Shown here in pieces: positions 1 to 8,865 of a DNA stretch of 64,000 nt (position 1 is its first letter; every line of letters starts with the position of its first letter). Below the pieces are notes generated by a model. That model was not told where the DNA came from. It saw only the letters and a list, made by a program, of their open reading frames with translations, and did no database searches. The DNA lies in contig NZ_JACXWX010000002.1 in the NCBI RefSeq assembly GCF_014764505.1, positions 414,265-478,264 of the forward strand, given 5' to 3'. The translations under genes and the position numbers were made by a program. This DNA comes from Phormidium tenue FACHB-886 (lineage in GTDB: Bacteria; Cyanobacteriota; Cyanobacteriia; Elainellales; Elainellaceae).

Positions 1-575
1 ACAGGCGTTACGCCTGAAAAAGCCAGCAGGGACGGGAAAGCGGCGAAGGGCTGCTTTAGGGTAACGGTCAGCTCAGCATCGCTTGTGGCTTCAACTGAGG
101 CAATTCGATCGGACAACAAAAAGGCTGGACGACCGCCGTTCTCCATGAAGCGCTTGATCGAGAAAGCCATTGCCTCGGCATTGAAGGGGCTGCCGTCGTG
201 GAAGGTAACGCCTTGGCGCAAAGGAATTTTGTAGGTCAAGCCATCGCTGCTAATTTCTGGCATTGCCGAGGCAAGCTGGGGCTCTAGGTCGGTGCTATCG
301 GGTTTGTAGGTATAGAGCCGATCGCCCATGTTGTAAAGCAGAGTGCCCGGAAAAATTTCGTAGGCATCAGCAGGGTCAACGGTTCTGGCTGCTAACGTCG
401 TGCCGATTGTGACTCGCCCATTGCTAGCCGCCGCATTTCCTGTTGTGGTCGCCGTTCTGGGTACACAGCTCACACTCAAGACCAAGCAGAGGCTAAACAA
501 TCCAACAAATCGCAGGAGCGATCGCGCTGAACGCCCCCAACGCAACGAGCCATGAAACGAAGCTGCCCTATCCAT
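1..575 (-). CDS. Peptide-type ABC transporter substrate-binding protein (N-terminal part, cut by window edge)
   Basis: The gene runs off the left edge; about 191 codons from ATG at 575 are visible. The N-terminus has a basic segment followed by a hydrophobic stretch ending in VLSVSC, which looks like a lipoprotein signal with an imperfect lipobox (Ser instead of Leu/Val/Ile at -3). The mature part reads RVTIGTTLAARTVDPADAYE, then LYTYKPDSTDLEPQLASA and GVTFHDGSPFNAEA. These are the family-5 solute-binding (DppA/OppA) signatures, including the F-H-D-G-x-P-F/x-A-x-x-V box. It would bind peptides or a similar solute in the periplasm for an ABC importer; the specificity cannot be read. The permease genes are not in the window. 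Confidence 0.85.
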   Translation of the reverse strand, partial: MDRAASFHGSLRWGRSARSLLRFVGLFSLCLVLSVSCVPRTATTTGNAAASNGRVTIGTTLAARTVDPADAYEIFPGTLLYNMGDRLYTYKPDSTDLEPQLASAMPEISSDGLTYKIPLRQGVTFHDGSPFNAEAMAFSIKRFMENGGRPAFLLSDRIASVEATSDAELTVTLKQPFAAFPSLLAFSGVTP

Positions 576-685
576 ACCTAAACCTATGGGTGTGATGTGA
601 GCGACTCAATGTTGAATCACTCAGACTTTTATACACTGGCGTGTCCCAGAACTCAAATTCCGGCGGTTTACAAAATAGTGCTCTC

Positions 686-730
686 CAAGATATGCGGGAG
701 GATGGCATTGCCATCCTCCCGCATATCTTG
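686..730. repeat. Perfect 21-bp-arm palindrome 3' of tRNA-Asp
   Basis: Arms of 21 bp (686-706 and 710-730) are perfect inverted copies around a 3-nt ATT loop. The element starts 8 nt beyond the 3' end of the minus-strand tRNA-Asp gene. No T-run follows on either strand, so it is not a classical intrinsic terminator. It could still end or protect the tRNA precursor, or be a palindromic repeat. Confidence 0.8.
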
Positions 731-738
731 AAACTGGA

Positions 739-812
739 CGGGACCGACGGGGCTCGAACCCGCAACTTCCGCCGTGACAGGGCGGTGCTCTAACCAATTG
801 AACTACGGTCCC
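739..812 (-). tRNA. tRNA-Asp (anticodon GTC)
   Basis: Read on the minus strand, the 74-nt gene has acceptor arms GGGACCG/CGGTCCC with discriminator G. It has a D-arm containing TTGGTTAGAGC, the anticodon loop CTGTCAC (anticodon GTC, Asp) and a T-loop GGTTCGAGCC. All canonical positions fit. The CCA end is not encoded, as is common in cyanobacteria. A sigma70-type promoter lies just upstream (842-870). Confidence 0.97.
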
Positions 813-841
813 TCAAGTGGTTCGCGTTTAGCGCGATCTCT

Positions 842-870
842 ATCTTGCCGCAGAGATCGGTTTTTGTCAA
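842..870 (-). promoter_or_regulatory. Probable sigma70-type promoter of tRNA-Asp
   Basis: On the minus strand a consensus -35 TTGACA (865-870) is followed after exactly 17 nt by the -10-like hexamer CAAGAT (842-847). This places the start point about 20-25 nt before the tRNA 5' end at 812. The match is by eye. Confidence 0.6.
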
Positions 871-902
871 ACCTGTTTGATAAAGTTTTTTTTGAAGCAG
901 CT

Positions 903-911
903 TGGTAGAAT
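903..911 (+). promoter_or_regulatory. Candidate extended -10 promoter of the cystine lyase gene
   Basis: TGGTAGAAT (903-911) fits an extended -10 element (TGnTAtAAT type). It lies about 40 nt before the ATG at 951. No good -35 is seen at 17 nt, as expected for extended -10 promoters. Confidence 0.35.
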
Positions 912-950
912 GCGATCGCTGCCTTCCGCCGCAACCATTTCTACTTCAAT

Positions 951-2156
951 ATGGCTTCTACCCCACTCCTGACTCGCCTAGACCAACACCGCCAGCATTT
1001 CCCTGCCCTTGCCCACAAGACCTACTTCAACTACGGCGGGCAGGGCACAATGCCGCAAAGCGCGATTGCTGCCATTCAGCAGGCACATGAATACATTCAG
1101 CACGCCGGGCCATTTTCTGGCGCGGTTAATGCTTGGGTCGTGCAAGAAGTGCAGCAGATGCGAGCAGCGATGGCAGCTGAACTGGGGGCACCCCCCGAAA
1201 CGATTACCCTGACTGAAGATGTGACTGTAGGCTGCAACATCCCCCTATGGGGAATGGACTGGCAAGCAGGTGATCATCTGCTAATGTCAGACTGCGAGCA
1301 TCCGGGAATTATTGCGGCTGCTCTGGAGATTCAACGTCGATTTGGGGTCGAGGTGACTTTCTGCCCGCTAATGGCAACGCTAAACGACGGCGATCCAGTT
1401 GTGGCAATTGCGCAACACCTGCGCCCGACAACGCGCTTAGTAGTGGTGAGTCATATCCTTTGGAATACGGGGCAGGTGCTGCCTTTGCAGGCGATCGCCC
1501 AAACCTGCCATGCCTTTCCAACCCGAAATGCCCCTGTGCGGCTGCTGGTTGATGCAGCCCAGTCGGTGGGAGTGCTGCCGCTGAATCTGAGCGAACTGGG
1601 TGCAGATTTCTATGCTTTTACGGGGCATAAGTGGTGGTGTGGTCCGGCAGGGATTGGTGGACTTTATGTGCATCCGGACGCGTTTGAGAGTATCAGCCCT
1701 ACTTTTGTAGGCTGGCGCAGCATTCGGAAGAATGCGTCGGGTTATCCGGTTGGCTGGCAGGCGGATGGAAGCCGCTTTGAGGTAGCAACCTCAGACTACA
1801 CGCTCTATGGCGGCTTGCGGGCGGCAATCGCTACTCAGAACCAGTGGGGCACCGCTGCAGAGCGCTATCGCCGTATTTGCGAACTGAGCAGCTATTTTTG
1901 GGAGCAGCTGCAGGCGATCCCGTCAATTACTTGTCTGCGGATGGCTCCTCCCGAAGCAGGGCTGATTTCGTTTACGGTTGATCGATCTGCTGGTATACAA
2001 AACTCGCTAGTGCAGCAGCTAGAGCAGCAAGGTTTTTTGCTGCGAACCATTCTCGACCCAAATTGTATTCGCGCTTGCGTGCATTATTTGACGCTGGAAT
2101 CGGAAATCGATCGCCTAATGCAAGCGTTAGATGAAATCATCCAAAAGACTGAGTAA
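951..2156 (+). CDS. L-cysteine/cystine lyase-like class V aminotransferase (C-DES type)
   Basis: This 401-residue PLP enzyme has fold type I, class V features. The PLP-binding lysine is in TGHKWWCGPAGIGGLY (about residues 223-238). The ring-stacking aspartate is in LLVDAAQSVG, and HPG follows a DCEH motif near residue 107. The TGHKWW-CGP-G-GG pattern matches the cyanobacterial C-DES group (Synechocystis cystine C-S lyase) better than NifS/SufS desulfurases. It would split cystine or cysteine to release (per)sulfide for Fe-S cluster supply; NCBI-style names may say isopenicillin-N-epimerase-like. It stands alone, followed after 96 bp by ndh-2 on the same strand. The start has no clear Shine-Dalgarno; ATG 951 gives the expected length. 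Confidence 0.85.
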   Translation: MASTPLLTRLDQHRQHFPALAHKTYFNYGGQGTMPQSAIAAIQQAHEYIQHAGPFSGAVNAWVVQEVQQMRAAMAAELGAPPETITLTEDVTVGCNIPLWGMDWQAGDHLLMSDCEHPGIIAAALEIQRRFGVEVTFCPLMATLNDGDPVVAIAQHLRPTTRLVVVSHILWNTGQVLPLQAIAQTCHAFPTRNAPVRLLVDAAQSVGVLPLNLSELGADFYAFTGHKWWCGPAGIGGLYVHPDAFESISPTFVGWRSIRKNASGYPVGWQADGSRFEVATSDYTLYGGLRAAIATQNQWGTAAERYRRICELSSYFWEQLQAIPSITCLRMAPPEAGLISFTVDRSAGIQNSLVQQLEQQGFLLRTILDPNCIRACVHYLTLESEIDRLMQALDEIIQKTE

Positions 2157-2252
2157 ACTTCCTCTACCCCGTAGCACTAGCTACCCAGCACTAAGTTTGG
2201 TTAAGCTAAGCTCTGGAATCGAGGGGCTGAGTATGAAACCAAGGAGACGAGC

Positions 2253-3623
2253 ATGGCGGATTCTACACAGAAACGAGCGCACCGAGTTGTGATCGTAGGG
2301 GGCGGTTTTGGGGGGCTATATGCTGCTAAAGAGCTAGGGACGCGACAGGCGGGTCCTGCCCCAGTCGAAGTCACACTAATTGACAAGCGCAATTTTCATT
2401 TGTTTCAGCCGCTTCTCTATCAGGTGGCAACTGGAACGCTATCGCCTGCTGATATCTCTTCGCCGCTGCGGGGCATCCTCAGTGGCTACAAGAATGTCAA
2501 AGTGCTGATGGATGAAGTTTGTGACATTGACCCAACGCAAAAGAAGGTGTTCTTGCGGGGGGGCGAAGTTGAGTACGACTCGCTAATTGTAGCGACGGGT
2601 GTGAGCCACCACTATTTTGGCAATGACCACTGGAAACCTACTGCTCCGGGTTTAAAGACGGTTGAAGATGCTTTGGAAATGCGCCGCCGCATTTTTGTGG
2701 CGTTTGAAGCAGCAGAGAAAGAAACCGATCCGGCAAAGCGTCAAGCTTGGCTGACCTTTGTCATTGTGGGCGGCGGACCTACCGGTGTGGAACTGGCAGG
2801 GGCGATCGCCGAACTTGCCTTCAAAACGCTCAAGCAGGATTTTCGCAGCATTGACACTGGCGAAGCTAGAATCTTGCTGCTAGAAGGCATGGATCGCATC
2901 CTACCTCCCTATCCTGCCGATCTGTCTGAGAAAGCAACAGAATCGCTGACGAAAATGGGAGTAACCGTCCGTACAAAAACGCTTGTGACTAATATTGAGA
3001 ACAATGTTGTGACAGCTAAGCAGGGCGATCAGGTTGAGGAGATCCCCGCTCAGACAATTCTTTGGGCAGCAGGCGTTAAAGCTTCAGCAATGGGCAAAGT
3101 GCTAGAGCAGCGAACGGGTGCGACGCTCGATCGTGTGGGTCGGGTGGTTGTGGAACCCGATCTAAGTATTGCTAACTATCCTGATGTTTTTGTGATTGGA
3201 GACTTGGCGTTGTATACCCATCAAGACGGCAAACCGCTGCCGGGTGTAGCGCCTGTAGCCATTCAGGAAGGGCAGTACCTCGCGAGGTTAATTCGAGAGC
3301 GGCTCAAAGGCTATGGGTTGCCATCTTTCCACTATATCGATGCGGGCAGCCTAGCCGTGATCGGACAGAACAAAGCCGTTGCTAATCTTGGACATGTGCG
3401 TTTCTCAGGAGCGATCGCCTGGTTTGTTTGGATCTTTGCCCACATTTATTACCTGATCGAGTTCGACAACAAGCTAATTGTGATGCTGCAGTGGGGCTGG
3501 AACTACTTCACGCGCAACAGAGGTGCACGACTGATTACGGGCGAGGGGTCACTTGTGCAGGTGAATGTAGATGCAAGCGGAAATTACAGCGTTCCACCTG
3601 CTAAATCACCTGTGGAAGTTTAG
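2253..3623 (+). CDS. Type II NADH dehydrogenase (NDH-2), FAD/NAD(P)-dependent
   Basis: The 456-residue flavoprotein has an N-terminal FAD dinucleotide motif, VVIVGGGFGGLYAAKELG (residues ~11-28). A second nucleotide fold for NADH is at FVIVGGGPTGVELAGAIAEL (~170). The ATG-box region TILWAAGVKAS and the FAD-contacting VFVIGDLA complete the pattern. The C-terminus FVWIFAHIYYLIEFDNKLIVMLQWGWNYF is the membrane-anchor segment typical of NDH-2. It oxidises NAD(P)H and reduces plastoquinone without proton pumping, at the thylakoid or plasma membrane. AAGGAG sits 7 nt before the ATG and decides the start. A long bidirectional terminator follows at 3649. Which Ndb paralogue it is cannot be told. Confidence 0.92.
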   Translation: MADSTQKRAHRVVIVGGGFGGLYAAKELGTRQAGPAPVEVTLIDKRNFHLFQPLLYQVATGTLSPADISSPLRGILSGYKNVKVLMDEVCDIDPTQKKVFLRGGEVEYDSLIVATGVSHHYFGNDHWKPTAPGLKTVEDALEMRRRIFVAFEAAEKETDPAKRQAWLTFVIVGGGPTGVELAGAIAELAFKTLKQDFRSIDTGEARILLLEGMDRILPPYPADLSEKATESLTKMGVTVRTKTLVTNIENNVVTAKQGDQVEEIPAQTILWAAGVKASAMGKVLEQRTGATLDRVGRVVVEPDLSIANYPDVFVIGDLALYTHQDGKPLPGVAPVAIQEGQYLARLIRERLKGYGLPSFHYIDAGSLAVIGQNKAVANLGHVRFSGAIAWFVWIFAHIYYLIEFDNKLIVMLQWGWNYFTRNRGARLITGEGSLVQVNVDASGNYSVPPAKSPVEV

Positions 3624-3648
3624 CGAGGAGTGTGGTTTAACACATTAA

Positions 3649-3687
3649 AAGGATTGTTTCGATCGCAAAGCGATCGAAACAATCCTT
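3649..3687. terminator. Bidirectional terminator between convergent genes
   Basis: Perfect 18-bp arms (3649-3666 and 3670-3687) surround an AAA loop. The stem is preceded by AAAA on the + strand, giving a short T-run for minus-strand transcripts. It lies between the ends of ndh-2 (+) and the first RTX esterase gene (-), where both transcripts should stop. Confidence 0.75.
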
Positions 3688-3712
3688 GCTAATAATTCTT
3701 ACCGAATAGATT

Positions 3713-6229
3713 TTAGGAAACAATCTGAAACTGATTTAGCTCTAGGCTCGCCGGTTGGTTAGCTAGCGTGGCGATCGGGACTCTGCCTGTGCTGCCTGTG
3801 CCGTCTACGTCAAACCAGAGAATGCCGTTGGTGTAGAGGAATGTGGGATTGGCGCTGATCGGTGTGTTGCCGTTCACCAAAACGCCTGTTGTAGCTGCTC
3901 CGCTGCTGAGACTTACGCCTCCCACTAAGCCACCCCCAAACCCGCTGGCAGAAATTCGCAGTAGGTCATCGCTACTAAAGTCGGTGATTGTATCATTGGC
4001 ATCGCTAGGTCTTCTATAGAAAAACGTGTCTGTGCCGCCATTGCCCGTGAGGCGATCGATTCCGCCACCGCCTTGAATGACATTAGAAGCGGCGCTCCCG
4101 ATTAAATCATCGTTGAACGCTGAACCACTCACATTCTCAATGCTGACTAGCTGATCGCTATCTACTTTGAATGTATTTTGGGCGATCCCAACTTTGTTCA
4201 CCAGTCCGTTAAACCAAAGGTTGCCGATCTTGGTATAACCTTGGCTATTAGGGTGAACACCGCTATCAGCATTGCCACCATGAGGGGAAATATCATTGCG
4301 CGTTAACCCGACCGTCTCCCCTAATATTGCACTCCGCATCTCTACAAATTCGACAGCTTTACCAGCAGCTTTTTTACTGTTGACTAGCTGTGGAATTGCT
4401 GCATTGTAGTCCTTAATCTTCTGTAGCTGAGCGGCTTGTTGAGCAGGGGTTGCTCTTTCATCTGCATCAGGTTGAACAGGCGGGATAGACGCTACCAGTA
4501 CTCTGATATTGGCAGAAGAGTTTGTAATTTTATCAATTAGCCCACTCAATTCTTGAATCATTCGGGCAGCAGAATCCCTGGTAAAAGTATCATTCGTGCC
4601 TGCCATCACCAGCACAATATCTGGCTGATTGCGAGCCAGGTATCCATTGACTTCATCGAACAGAAAATCGATTGTCTTGCCGCCGTGTCCCTCGTGATCT
4701 TTGTCGCCCAAACGCTCTGGACCCCCAGCCTCACCCCCCACAAAATCTATTGCTAATCCACTCTGAACTACGTTTTGCCAAAGCACAGATCGGTAGCCGC
4801 CGTCTCTTGCAGGATCGGTTCCATTCAGCCTGTTCAGGTTGCTATTCGTGACACCCAAGGTGATCGAATCTCCAAGCGGCATGATGCGTGCGACTCGGCT
4901 AGAAATCCCTGCTGCCAGATCAACAGTCATGCTGCCAACGGCATCGCTATAGCTGACGGTATCAGTGCCGTTACCCCCGTCGATTGTGTCATTACCAATG
5001 CCACCCAGCAATATATCGTTGCCGTTGTTGCCCCGCAGTAGATCATTGCCTCCAAAGCCGCGAATTACATTATTTTCTGCACCCCCACCGATCGTTTCGG
5101 CTTTGTCACTGCCATTCAGGGACTTTACTGTCAGCGCTACTTTAAAGGTTCCTAGCGCTTCGGTGGGACGAGCATTCCCCAAGCCATCGCTAACTTGGTT
5201 GGCAACTTGGCTAACTGTGTAGGTGCTATCATCCGCTCCATCCCAAAACCCGCCGGGTGCCGTAATCCGGTAGGTGGCAGTGCGGGGTGTACCGAGGCTA
5301 GGGGTGTCAAGCGCGACGAGAGTAGCCTTCTGCCTATAGCCTTTGGGACTTGTAACTTCGATATCGTTGCCGTCTAGCGTTGCGATGTTGATGCCATTAA
5401 CGTCGCTGTAGGTGACCGTGAAGTCGTAGCTGCTGCCCCCATCAAAGCTGAGGGTGGGGGCGGCAAGCGTGGCTGTGGGTGGCTTGCTGTTGATGTCGAT
5501 CGAGAAGCTGCCGATTACCCCAGGAGGAAGGGGGTTGTTTCCAGCATCAGTAACCTGATTCGGCAGTAGGGCGATCGAATAATTGCCGTTATCTTGCGGT
5601 GACCAAGTGCCTTTGCGCGGATTAATACGATAGATAGCGATCCGGGATTTGCCATCGCTGGGTGCATCAACCCTGACAAAGGTAGCTTTTTGGCTGAAGC
5701 CTTTAGGTCCTGTGACTTGAATATCAGCGCTATCTAGCGTAGCGACTTTAATGGCAGCATTGTCGCTATAGGCGATCCCAAACTCATACGGGGCCGATCG
5801 GTTGGTCAGCAGGGGCAAGCTGGCAATCCGGGCGGTTGGCGAAATAGCGTCTGGAATATCGACCTGAAAGAAACTCAGCTTTTTACCCGGGTTGCGGCGA
5901 GATCCCTTGCCCTGCTGTAGAAAGACTCGATAGACAGCATTGTCAGGGAAATCCCAGCTGCCGCCGGGCGCGTTGAGCTTGTAGCGCAGCTTCGCGACAG
6001 TGCGCTGTTTATTGAGAGATAGCCGCACCAAAGTTGCCTGTTGCTCAAATCCAATTTCTGGAGCACTAACCCGAATCCCCAGCTCTTTCAGGCTATTTTT
6101 CTGAAGCTGATTGCCTTGGTATGTGACTTCAAAGAACTGCCCTGAATTTTTGGGAGCTTTGATACTGGTAGCTTTCAGCCTTGCTTTTACATTTAGGCGA
6201 TCGGGCTGAGAACTAGATTTTGGTTTCAT
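3713..6229 (-). CDS. RTX-type secreted CE3-like SGNH esterase with three Ig-like modules
   Basis: 838 residues, no signal peptide. Three Ig-like repeats of about 115 residues come first (~10-125, 130-248, 250-368); their shared words are YDFTVTYSD, VTGPKGFSQKAT and YRITAPGG-W. Next comes a hemolysin-type calcium-binding block (~380-442, GGNGNDxLxGG nonamers). A carbohydrate-esterase family 3-like SGNH domain follows (~446-680): nucleophile in MPLGDSITLG (Ser~455), MAGTND block (~545), HPNSQGY (His~659). A second RTX block (~690-748) and an FLYTNG-LWFDVDGTG C-terminal region end it. The canonical Asp three residues before the His is Ser; an Asp sits at -4. Export by a type I system is inferred; no transporter is nearby. 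GGAG 6 nt upstream supports ATG 6229. First of three tandem paralogues. The natural substrate (acetylated polysaccharide?) is unknown. Confidence 0.88.
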   Translation of the reverse strand: MKPKSSSQPDRLNVKARLKATSIKAPKNSGQFFEVTYQGNQLQKNSLKELGIRVSAPEIGFEQQATLVRLSLNKQRTVAKLRYKLNAPGGSWDFPDNAVYRVFLQQGKGSRRNPGKKLSFFQVDIPDAISPTARIASLPLLTNRSAPYEFGIAYSDNAAIKVATLDSADIQVTGPKGFSQKATFVRVDAPSDGKSRIAIYRINPRKGTWSPQDNGNYSIALLPNQVTDAGNNPLPPGVIGSFSIDINSKPPTATLAAPTLSFDGGSSYDFTVTYSDVNGINIATLDGNDIEVTSPKGYRQKATLVALDTPSLGTPRTATYRITAPGGFWDGADDSTYTVSQVANQVSDGLGNARPTEALGTFKVALTVKSLNGSDKAETIGGGAENNVIRGFGGNDLLRGNNGNDILLGGIGNDTIDGGNGTDTVSYSDAVGSMTVDLAAGISSRVARIMPLGDSITLGVTNSNLNRLNGTDPARDGGYRSVLWQNVVQSGLAIDFVGGEAGGPERLGDKDHEGHGGKTIDFLFDEVNGYLARNQPDIVLVMAGTNDTFTRDSAARMIQELSGLIDKITNSSANIRVLVASIPPVQPDADERATPAQQAAQLQKIKDYNAAIPQLVNSKKAAGKAVEFVEMRSAILGETVGLTRNDISPHGGNADSGVHPNSQGYTKIGNLWFNGLVNKVGIAQNTFKVDSDQLVSIENVSGSAFNDDLIGSAASNVIQGGGGIDRLTGNGGTDTFFYRRPSDANDTITDFSSDDLLRISASGFGGGLVGGVSLSSGAATTGVLVNGNTPISANPTFLYTNGILWFDVDGTGSTGRVPIATLANQPASLELNQFQIVS

Positions 6230-6355
6230 GAATTTCTCCAGTCTTCGGGAAACAAGATGAGAGGTTGGTGGGTGACTGGTAGAAGCAATCCTTTGATCAA
6301 GGACGAAACCACTAAAAAGAACTTGTTAGGAGTACGTGCTATGGGTGTCAGGCAA

Positions 6356-8737
6356 CTAAGTTAGGATGAATTGGTTTGGAGTGAGAGAATTTGGCTTAGA
6401 GGCAAGCGTGGCAATCAGGGTACGCCCTGCTCTTCCAGTGCCGTCTGCGTCAAACCACAGTTTGCCATCGTTATAAAGAAAGGTTGGGTCGTTGCTCAAA
6501 GCCCGATCGTCATTCACCAACACGCCTGTTGAAGCTGCTGTTGTACTTAAACTAGTACCGGCCGTTAAACCGTTGCCAAAGCCAGCTGCAGAAAGTTGAA
6601 AGCGATCGCCTGCGCCAAAGTCAGTGATTGTATCACCACCGTGCCCCTGTGTTTGGTAGAAAAAAGTATCATTGCCGCCGTTCCCTGTGAGACGATCGCT
6701 GCCATCGCCGCCCTCTAGCCGGTTGTTGTCGTCGTTGCCAATTAAAGTATCAGCATAGGTAGAGCCAATCACAGCTTCGATATTGGCCAGAGTATCCTGA
6801 TCGACCTTATAAGTTCCTTGTGCCGTTCCAACTTTGGTGGCAAGAGCGTCATACCACAGGTTTCCAATTTTGGAATAGCCACCGTATGTAGGATGAACAC
6901 CATCATCTACCCTGGCTGTAGAAATATCGCTCATCATCAGGCTTCGCATATCCACAAATTCAACCGCTTTGCCCACTGCTTTTTTGCTGTCGATCAGTGG
7001 TGAAATAGCAGCATTGTAGTCAACTGCTTTTTGAACTACTGCTTCGCCACGAAACTCGGTGCGAACAGGTGGAATAGTAGAAACAAGTAGCTTGAGATCC
7101 GGTGAAAAATTCGTGATGCGATCGATCAACTGACCCAGTTTGTCGGTCATCACCTGAGCTGTATCTGCGGTTGCCAGGTTATTCGTGCCGATCATCAGCA
7201 GCACAACATCTGGATCAGCAGCGTTGAGCAGAGGAATAGCGCGGCTATCAATTTGCTCAATGGTTTCGCCCGGATAGCCGTTGTGATCTTTGTCGCCTAA
7301 ACTGTCGCCGCTGTCAGGCTGCTTCGGATTCGAGCCCACAAAGTCGATCGTTAAGTTGGCTTGCTGAAATTTCTGCCAGAGGGCAGTGCGATAGCCACCG
7401 TTACCATTGTCGCGGACGCCGGCGCGCGTAGAAACGATGCCATAGGTAATCGAATCGCCTAGCGGCATTATGCGGGCTACTCGGTTGGCAATGCCAGCGT
7501 TTAAGTTGGCAGTAACGGGGCTGATAGCATCAGCAAAACTGGCAGTGTCGTAGCCTTCGCCGCCGTCAAGCGTATCTGCACCCGTACCGCCTAGCAGCGT
7601 ATCATTGCCTTCAAAACCGTTGAGGGTGTCGCTGCCGCTACCGCCGCGAATCTGTTCGTCTTTGAAGCTACCGTTGATCGCATCGGTGCTGCTGCTGCCG
7701 TTGAGGAGGGTAATGCCTAGATTTACCTGGAACTGCCCTAAAGCGCCGCCGCCGCTGGTCTTGCCTTGCCGATCGTCTACCTGTCGGGGACGCAAGTTGA
7801 TTTGGTAAGTCCCGTTGTCTTCTGCACCCCAGCTGCTACCAGGGGCAGTGACACGGTAGGTGACACTGCGATTGGTGTTGCTACCGCCCATGCTGACTAG
7901 AGAAGCAAGCTGGCTAAAACCTTTCGGACCTGTGACCTGGATGTCCTTATCATCCAAGCTCTTTGAGTCAATGCCCGCTGCATCGCTGTAGGTAACAGTA
8001 AAGTCATAGCTGCTGTTGCCGATGCCTGCCAGCAGATCGGCAGCAGATAGGGTAGCAGTGGGCGGCGTTTTATCGGGTGTTGGAGCGGGAGAATTTGGGG
8101 GGATAGGCGGTGCCGTGGGAGGGATAGTGAAAGTCCAGTGTCGAACAGTGTGGGCGTTAGGGCGTTGGTTTGTGGTCGCCGTAAAGCCTAGCCGCGACAT
8201 CGTGCCAACTATTGCAGGCAAATCTACCCCCGCAGACAGCAGCGCCGTTGTGGGCTTGCTCCGCCGATTTGACAGAAATAGATTCAGGCGATCGCTCGGG
8301 CCGTCATAATCGACCCAGGCAAACAGCTGCTTGCCGCTGTTTAGATCTAGCGGTGCGTTGCGGGTGATAATCGGCTTGTTCCCTTGTAGCAGGGAGACAT
8401 GATTATTATTAGGGTCGCTGCCGTCTTTAACGGTATCAAACTCGATCGCCAATTGTTTGCGGCTGTTTGTTTGGTTTTGCAGCACCACGCTCAAGCCGTT
8501 GCCGCCCTGAGTCCGGTTGCCCTGGTTCAGCCGAAACTGGAAATTCAGCTGCCAAGAGGTATCGGGAGACAGGGCGATCGACTGCCTAGCAAAGGCACTA
8601 CCCGTCTGGCGACGCAGCGCAGGCGTGAGCTGCAAGCCTTCCTTCGTTTGGCGAGCGCTCCCCTTCAGTTCAAGACGGGTAGCGCTGGATTTAAGCATCA
8701 ACGCCTGATTAGTTGGCGTTCTAGAAGTTAGCGTCAT
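6356..8737 (-). CDS. RTX-type secreted CE3-like SGNH esterase with one lectin and one Ig-like module
   Basis: 793 residues from ATG 8737 (a TTG 10 codons upstream is possible). Modules in order: an L-type (legume-like) lectin domain (~20-205, with QLAIEFDT and NNNHVSLL resembling the metal-binding loop of legume lectins); a Pro-rich linker (~205-228); one Ig-like module matching those of the neighbour at 3713 (YDFTVTYSD, VTGPKGFSQ); an RTX block (~350-410); an SGNH domain with GDSITYG, MIGTNN and DDGVHPTYGGY; RTX block 2; and the C-terminal WFDADGTG region. The full Ser-Asp-His set is present, with Asp at His-3, unlike the two sisters. Likely exported, calcium-folded and glycan-binding. It is separated by 126 bp from the gene at 3713 and by a hairpin from the gene at 8866. 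Confidence 0.87.
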   Translation of the reverse strand: MTLTSRTPTNQALMLKSSATRLELKGSARQTKEGLQLTPALRRQTGSAFARQSIALSPDTSWQLNFQFRLNQGNRTQGGNGLSVVLQNQTNSRKQLAIEFDTVKDGSDPNNNHVSLLQGNKPIITRNAPLDLNSGKQLFAWVDYDGPSDRLNLFLSNRRSKPTTALLSAGVDLPAIVGTMSRLGFTATTNQRPNAHTVRHWTFTIPPTAPPIPPNSPAPTPDKTPPTATLSAADLLAGIGNSSYDFTVTYSDAAGIDSKSLDDKDIQVTGPKGFSQLASLVSMGGSNTNRSVTYRVTAPGSSWGAEDNGTYQINLRPRQVDDRQGKTSGGGALGQFQVNLGITLLNGSSSTDAINGSFKDEQIRGGSGSDTLNGFEGNDTLLGGTGADTLDGGEGYDTASFADAISPVTANLNAGIANRVARIMPLGDSITYGIVSTRAGVRDNGNGGYRTALWQKFQQANLTIDFVGSNPKQPDSGDSLGDKDHNGYPGETIEQIDSRAIPLLNAADPDVVLLMIGTNNLATADTAQVMTDKLGQLIDRITNFSPDLKLLVSTIPPVRTEFRGEAVVQKAVDYNAAISPLIDSKKAVGKAVEFVDMRSLMMSDISTARVDDGVHPTYGGYSKIGNLWYDALATKVGTAQGTYKVDQDTLANIEAVIGSTYADTLIGNDDNNRLEGGDGSDRLTGNGGNDTFFYQTQGHGGDTITDFGAGDRFQLSAAGFGNGLTAGTSLSTTAASTGVLVNDDRALSNDPTFLYNDGKLWFDADGTGRAGRTLIATLASKPNSLTPNQFILT

Positions 8738-8790
8738 GCAATTTAGAAAGGTAGGGGCACAATGCAATGAACTGAGGACCTATAAGTCCT

Positions 8791-8840
8791 CTACCTGTAG
8801 TCTTTTGAACGGTGCTATTCACCGTTCAAAGGACAAGTAG
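8791..8840. repeat. Hairpin between two RTX esterase genes
   Basis: An 11-bp perfect stem (8804-8814 with 8820-8830, loop CTATT) extends imperfectly to 8791-8840. A second small palindrome, GAGGAC-N6-GTCCTC, lies at 8773-8790. The element sits after the upstream gene (ends 8866 on the minus strand) and before the next start (8737). It may attenuate transcription between paralogues; no T-run is present. Confidence 0.5.
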
Positions 8841-8865
8841 ACCTGCGTGAGCAGGCTGCGTACAG

